In this document: positions 12,149 through 15,371 of the stretch, piece after piece
Numbering within the stretch: position 1 is the stretch's first letter
Layout of the letters: each line of letters starts with the position of its first letter
Assembly (NCBI GenBank): GCA_900543295.1
Contig: UQQY01000034.1
Span: 1 to 15,371 of the forward strand
Direction: 5' to 3'
DNA: 15,371 nt
DNA from: an uncultured Oscillospiraceae bacterium
GTDB lineage: Bacteria; Bacillota; Clostridia; Oscillospirales; Ruminococcaceae
Position numbers and translations under genes: made by a program
Notes under the pieces: generated by a model
What the model saw: the letters and a program-made list of their open reading frames with translations, nothing else
What the model was told of the DNA's origin: nothing
The model's database searches: none

Positions 12149-13161
12149 TTATTACGCTGAAAAAAGACGCCTCCGCGGCGGAGGCCAGAAAAATTGTCAG
12201 ACAGATAGAGGAAAAGGGTCTTTCCGTCACCGTGATTGAGGGCGCCAATTACAACGTTTACGGCGTGGTTGGCGATACCACGGTCTTAGACGAAAAGGTG
12301 ATTGCGGCGAATCCTGCCGTCGATCATGTGCAGCGCGTTGCCGCGCCCTATAAAAAGGCGAACCGTATTTTCCACCCTACGGACAGTGTGATCGACGTGG
12401 CGGGGATAAAGGTCGGCGGACAGGAGGATATTGTCGTAATCGGCGGTCCGTGCTCCGTTGAAACGCGCGGGACACTGTTTGAGATTGCCGGGGACGTAAA
12501 GGACGCGGGAGCAAAAATGTTCCGCGGCGGCGCGTATAAGCCGCGCACCTCGCCTTATGCGTTTCAAGGGCAGGGAACTACCGGTATTAAATGGCTTACT
12601 GAGGTGCGCGAGCGTTACGGCATGCCGATCGTTTCCGAGATGATGGGCGTGGACAAGCTTGACGAATTTGAAGAAAACGTCGATCTTATTCAGGTCGGCG
12701 CGCGTAATATGCAGAATTTTGATCTGTTAAAGGCGCTTGGAAAAAGTAAAAAACCAGTGCTGTTAAAGCGCGGCCTTTCCAATACCATTGAAGAATGGAT
12801 TATGGCGGCGGAGTACATTATGGCGGGCGGAAACGAAAACGTTATCCTTTGCGAGCGTGGAATCCGCACCTTTGAAAAATACACGCGCAATACGCTTGAT
12901 TTAAGCGTTGTGCCGATCATCAAGCAGAAAACGCATTTGCCGATTATCATCGATCCCTCTCATGCGACCGGCGACTGGCGGCTGGTGGAATCGATGTCGC
13001 TTGCAGCGATTGCGGCCGGTGCGGACGGACTGATTTTAGAGGTGCACAATAATCCGGAGTGTGCCTGGAGCGACGGCGCGCAGTCACTGAAACCGGACAA
13101 GTTTAAAACCCTGATTGAAAAGGGCAGAGCGATCGCCAAGGTGATCGGGCGGGGTATGTGA
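12145..13161 (+). CDS. aroF: DAHP synthase, type I-beta, with N-terminal ferredoxin-like regulatory domain
   Basis: This is the first committed pathway enzyme, condensing PEP and erythrose-4-phosphate. It has 338 residues. An N-terminal domain (about 1-70, starting MIITLKKDAS) resembles the ferredoxin-like domain of Thermotoga-type DAHP synthase, which gives feedback inhibition by Tyr or Phe. The TIM barrel follows. GGPCSVE (100-106) includes metal ligand C103; FRGGAYKPRTSPYAFQG (126-142) is the family signature. VLLKRG (205-210) and DPSHATG (270-276, ligand H273) follow, then LEVHNNPECAWSDGAQSL (298-315), with E299 and D310 as metal ligands. There is no fused chorismate mutase. It overlaps aroQ by 4 bases and is one base from aroA, so the pathway's entry step is made in the middle of the operon. 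Confidence 0.95.
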   Translation: MIITLKKDASAAEARKIVRQIEEKGLSVTVIEGANYNVYGVVGDTTVLDEKVIAANPAVDHVQRVAAPYKKANRIFHPTDSVIDVAGIKVGGQEDIVVIGGPCSVETRGTLFEIAGDVKDAGAKMFRGGAYKPRTSPYAFQGQGTTGIKWLTEVRERYGMPIVSEMMGVDKLDEFEENVDLIQVGARNMQNFDLLKALGKSKKPVLLKRGLSNTIEEWIMAAEYIMAGGNENVILCERGIRTFEKYTRNTLDLSVVPIIKQKTHLPIIIDPSHATGDWRLVESMSLAAIAAGADGLILEVHNNPECAWSDGAQSLKPDKFKTLIEKGRAIAKVIGRGM

Positions 13162-13162
13162 G

Positions 13163-14434
13163 ATGCGGGCGACGGTCTATCCCTCCTTTTGCGGGGGCGC
13201 GGTTATAGTCCCCCCGTCCAAGAGTATGGCGCACCGCGCAATTATCTGCGCGTGCCTTGCAGACGGCGTGAGCACGGTTCGCCGCGTTTCGGAATCGGAC
13301 GATATGCGGGCGACTATCGGCGCGATGGAAGCGCTCGGTGCGAAAATCGAACGGAAGGGCGATACGCTTACCATTCACGGCACGGGCGGCGTACCGCGCC
13401 TCTCCTCATGCGAGGTGGACTGTATTGAGTCGGGATCGACGCTCCGGTTTTTGATTCCGCTTTTCTCTTTGACCGGCGGTCTTGTGACTTATTGCGGCAG
13501 GGGACGATTGATGGAGCGTCCGCAGGATGTGTATGCCGCGCTTTTTAAAGAGCAGGGAGCCTGCTTTTTACAGGAAGACGGCGTCATCCGGCAGCATGGA
13601 GCGCTGAAGGGCGGAAAGCTCGTCATCCGCGGGGATGTGAGTTCTCAGTTTATCACCGGGCTTTTGTTCACGCTGCCGCTGCTTGACGGGGATTCAGTCA
13701 TTGAAATTCTTCCGCCGTTTGAATCGCGTTCCTACGTCCTGCTGACTTTGCAGGTGCTGCGTGAGTTCGGTATTACGGCGCATTTTGCCGGTCCGTATAC
13801 GCTTGCCGTCAAGGGAAACCAGCGCTATCGTTCCGCAGTGTATACCGTGGAGGGAGATTACTCTCAACTGGCCTTCTTCGCTGTGCGCGGGGCGGTCGGC
13901 GCTGAAACGGAGTGCAGAGGTGTTCGACTGGACAGCGCGCAGGGAGACAGGGTAATCTGCGAACTTGTAAAAAAGGCGGGTGCAAAAATACAGGCGCAGA
14001 CAGATGCGGTTACATTTTCGCCGGGAAGACTTCACGGCAGTGAAATCGATCTTGCCGACTGTCCGGATCTTGGTCCGGCGCTTACCGTGCTGGCCGCTTT
14101 CTGCGAGGGGGAAACCCATATTATAAACGCCGGACGCCTTCGTATGAAAGAATCCGACCGTATTGCCGCCATGGAAGAGGAGCTAAAAAAGCTGGGTGTG
14201 GAAATCTCCGCCGCGGCAGATACGGTGACAATATCCGGCCGGAGGCCAATGGAAAAGCCTATTGCGGTATATGCGCACAACGACCATCGCATTGCCATGA
14301 GCCTTGCCGTATTCGCCTCAGCGGCAGAGCAGCCGGTGTGCATCGAGGGCGCGGAGTGTGTGAGAAAATCGTATCCGGATTTTTTTGAGGCGCTTGCCCG
14401 CGCGGGAATCAAAGTGGAGTGTGAAGCAGAATGA
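13163..14434 (+). CDS. aroA: 3-phosphoshikimate 1-carboxyvinyltransferase (EPSP synthase)
   Basis: It transfers the enolpyruvyl group of PEP to shikimate-3-phosphate and is the target of glyphosate. It has 423 residues, normal for the family. PPSKSMAHRA (17-26) carries K20, S21 and R25, which bind substrate. ESGSTLRFL (89-97) corresponds to the NAGTAMRPL loop of E. coli, with G91 at the Gly96 position; the residue before this loop is Ile88 where related proteins often have Gly. Later motifs are GDVSSQF (154-160), RMKESDRIAA, NDHRIAMS and RKSYPDFF. The start is ATG 13163, one base after the DAHP synthase stop, with only a weak GGGCGGGG site upstream, so coupled translation is likely. Its stop overlaps tyrA. 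Glyphosate class was not assigned. Confidence 0.95.
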   Translation: MRATVYPSFCGGAVIVPPSKSMAHRAIICACLADGVSTVRRVSESDDMRATIGAMEALGAKIERKGDTLTIHGTGGVPRLSSCEVDCIESGSTLRFLIPLFSLTGGLVTYCGRGRLMERPQDVYAALFKEQGACFLQEDGVIRQHGALKGGKLVIRGDVSSQFITGLLFTLPLLDGDSVIEILPPFESRSYVLLTLQVLREFGITAHFAGPYTLAVKGNQRYRSAVYTVEGDYSQLAFFAVRGAVGAETECRGVRLDSAQGDRVICELVKKAGAKIQAQTDAVTFSPGRLHGSEIDLADCPDLGPALTVLAAFCEGETHIINAGRLRMKESDRIAAMEEELKKLGVEISAAADTVTISGRRPMEKPIAVYAHNDHRIAMSLAVFASAAEQPVCIEGAECVRKSYPDFFEALARAGIKVECEAE

Positions 14435-15282
14435 TGAAGCAGAAAACGTTCCTGATCGTGGGGCTTGGCCTGATCGGCGGATGCTATGCGCAGGGGCTGA
14501 CCAAACAGGGCTACACGGTATACGCTGTCGATCCGGATGAAGAGGCAATTCGATTTGCCCTTGGCAAAGGATATATTCAAAAAGGTGCCTCTGTTCCGGA
14601 GCCTGCGCTGATCGGGGCGGCCGACGCGGTGGTACTGGGACTTTATCCAACCAAAATGGTAGAATGGATTAAGGAGAATCAGCAATATTTTAAGTCCGGC
14701 ATTTTTGTGACGGACGTAAGCGGCGTAAAGCGTGCCGTCGTGTATGACGTGCAGGCGGTTATGCGGCCGGACGTGGAATTTATTGCGGCGCATCCCATGG
14801 CAGGACGCGAGGTGAGCGGCGTTAAAAACAGTGATAACCGCATTTTTCTCGAAGCGAACTATATTGTCACGCCGACGGATCAGAATACGGCGGAAGGCAT
14901 CGAATTTGCCGAGGAGCTTGGACGCACACTGCGTTTTGACCGGATTACGACTCTCTCTCCGGAGGAGCACGACCGGATGATCGGCTATCTTTCACAGCTC
15001 ACGCACGCCATTGCAGTAAGTCTGATGAACGCGAATCCGAATGAACATCTCGTGGCTTATACGGGCGATTCGTTCCGGGATCTTACGCGCATAGCGAAAA
15101 TCAACGAGACCATGTGGACTGAACTGTTTTTCTTAAACAAGGATATGCTCGTACCGGAGATCGATGCCTTTATTGCGGCGCTTACCCATTTAAAAGAGCA
15201 GGTGGAGACGGAAAACGCCGAAGAGCTCAGCCGCCTTTTCGTCCAGTCCACAGAGCGGCGCAAGCTGTTTGATAAGGCGTAA
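14431..15282 (+). CDS. tyrA: Prephenate dehydrogenase
   Basis: It oxidises and decarboxylates prephenate to 4-hydroxyphenylpyruvate, the precursor of tyrosine. The 283-residue product starts with a Rossmann fold: VGLGLIGG (10-17) and an acidic residue at the end of the second strand (AVDPD, D34), which suggests NAD preference. The catalytic HPMAGRE (121-127), YLSQLTHAIAV (186-196, H192) and GDSFRDLTRIA follow. There is no fused chorismate mutase and no C-terminal ACT domain, so tyrosine feedback, if any, is not through an ACT domain. Tandem ATGs lie at 14431 and 14434; the first overlaps the aroA stop by 4 bases. The nearest ribosome-site-like GGAG is 11 bases upstream, so coupling probably drives translation. 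It is the last operon gene; no clear terminator follows. Confidence 0.94.
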   Translation: MMKQKTFLIVGLGLIGGCYAQGLTKQGYTVYAVDPDEEAIRFALGKGYIQKGASVPEPALIGAADAVVLGLYPTKMVEWIKENQQYFKSGIFVTDVSGVKRAVVYDVQAVMRPDVEFIAAHPMAGREVSGVKNSDNRIFLEANYIVTPTDQNTAEGIEFAEELGRTLRFDRITTLSPEEHDRMIGYLSQLTHAIAVSLMNANPNEHLVAYTGDSFRDLTRIAKINETMWTELFFLNKDMLVPEIDAFIAALTHLKEQVETENAEELSRLFVQSTERRKLFDKA

Positions 15283-15301
15283 AGCGGTAATATTGAAAGG
15301 A

Positions 15302-15326
15302 ATAGAAACAGGGCGCTCTTTTCTAT
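15302..15326 (+). other. Weak hairpin after tyrA
   Basis: ATAGAAA (15302-15308) and TTTCTAT (15320-15326) can pair around an 11-base loop. No T tract follows, so this is a poor terminator candidate, yet it is the only one seen before the window ends. Confidence 0.25.
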
Positions 15327-15371
15327 GAACTGCACCCCATTTGTTAGACAAGTATGATATACTATCTAACA
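15326..15371. repeat. Possible IS terminal repeat or half of a large palindrome at window edge
   Basis: The sequence from 15326 (TGAACTGCACCCC, then ATTTGTTAGACA) resembles from memory the terminal repeats of IS3-family (IS150-group) elements. TGTTAGA (15342-15348) is repeated inverted as TCTAACA (15365-15371), with an inner AGTAT/ATACT pair (15351-15355 and 15359-15363). A TATACT -10-like box (15358-15363) sits inside it. The window ends before a transposase could be seen. If the sequence goes on with the complement of 15326-15341, this is a large palindrome instead. Confidence 0.35.

Noticed and set aside
14032..14970. 312-residue minus-strand open frame across the aroA-tyrA junction
   Set aside because: It runs antisense across two clear genes and has no family motif; it is a shadow frame.
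1..15371. CRISPR arrays, tRNA or rRNA genes
   Set aside because: No regularly spaced direct repeats, cloverleaf-like segments or rRNA-like conserved stretches were noticed on reading the window.

Overview
The window looks like chromosomal DNA from a gut-type member of the Clostridia (Firmicutes). The evidence is moderate GC content, AGGAGG-type ribosome sites, near-consensus sigma-A promoters, a SipW-type secretion operon, a BlaI/BlaR1-like regulator pair and the style of the aromatic genes. The genus cannot be read from the sequence. All genes except the first are on the + strand.

Layout. (1) Positions 1-317, minus strand: a truncated small Cys-rich conserved protein with its promoter at 356-384. 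(2) Positions 459-1196: a decayed kdpD-kdpE potassium-sensing two-component system. Only parts of the KdpD USP-like and ATPase domains and the KdpE DNA-binding domain remain, broken by stops and frameshifts. (3) Positions 1255-2274: a type I L-asparaginase, followed by a clear terminator. (4) Positions 2465-4648: a three-gene secretion cassette. It encodes a SipW-dependent surface protein, a second protein with a related domain and a C-terminal anchor, and a SipW-like signal peptidase. A 13-bp hairpin lies after gene 1 and a 22-bp hairpin after gene 3. (5) Positions 4735-7005: a consensus promoter with an overlapping palindromic operator, then a BlaI/MecI-type repressor, an M56 (BlaR1-like) membrane protease whose external domain is not a penicillin-binding domain, and a small membrane protein. 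(6) Positions 7051-15282: a terminator and promoter, then an eight-gene aromatic amino acid operon, pheA-aroB-aroC-aroE/K-aroQ-aroF-aroA-tyrA. (7) Positions 15326-15371: a terminal-repeat-like sequence that may start an insertion sequence.

The aromatic operon encodes DAHP synthase, dehydroquinate synthase, dehydroquinase, shikimate dehydrogenase fused to shikimate kinase, EPSP synthase, chorismate synthase, chorismate mutase-prephenate dehydratase and prephenate dehydrogenase. That covers the route from erythrose-4-phosphate and PEP to phenylpyruvate and 4-hydroxyphenylpyruvate; final transamination would be done elsewhere. Genes are tightly packed, with several 4-base stop/start overlaps. 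aroC is split by a single-base frameshift in a conserved motif, so either the pathway is broken at chorismate synthase, or this is a sequence error, or the frame is recoded.

The points most worth a second look are the aroC frameshift with a slippery heptamer and terminator-like hairpin beside it, the kdpDE fossil, the AroE-AroK fusion, and the SipW cassette lying next to a BlaI/M56 module with an unrecognised sensor domain. No rRNA, tRNA, CRISPR array or riboswitch was recognised.
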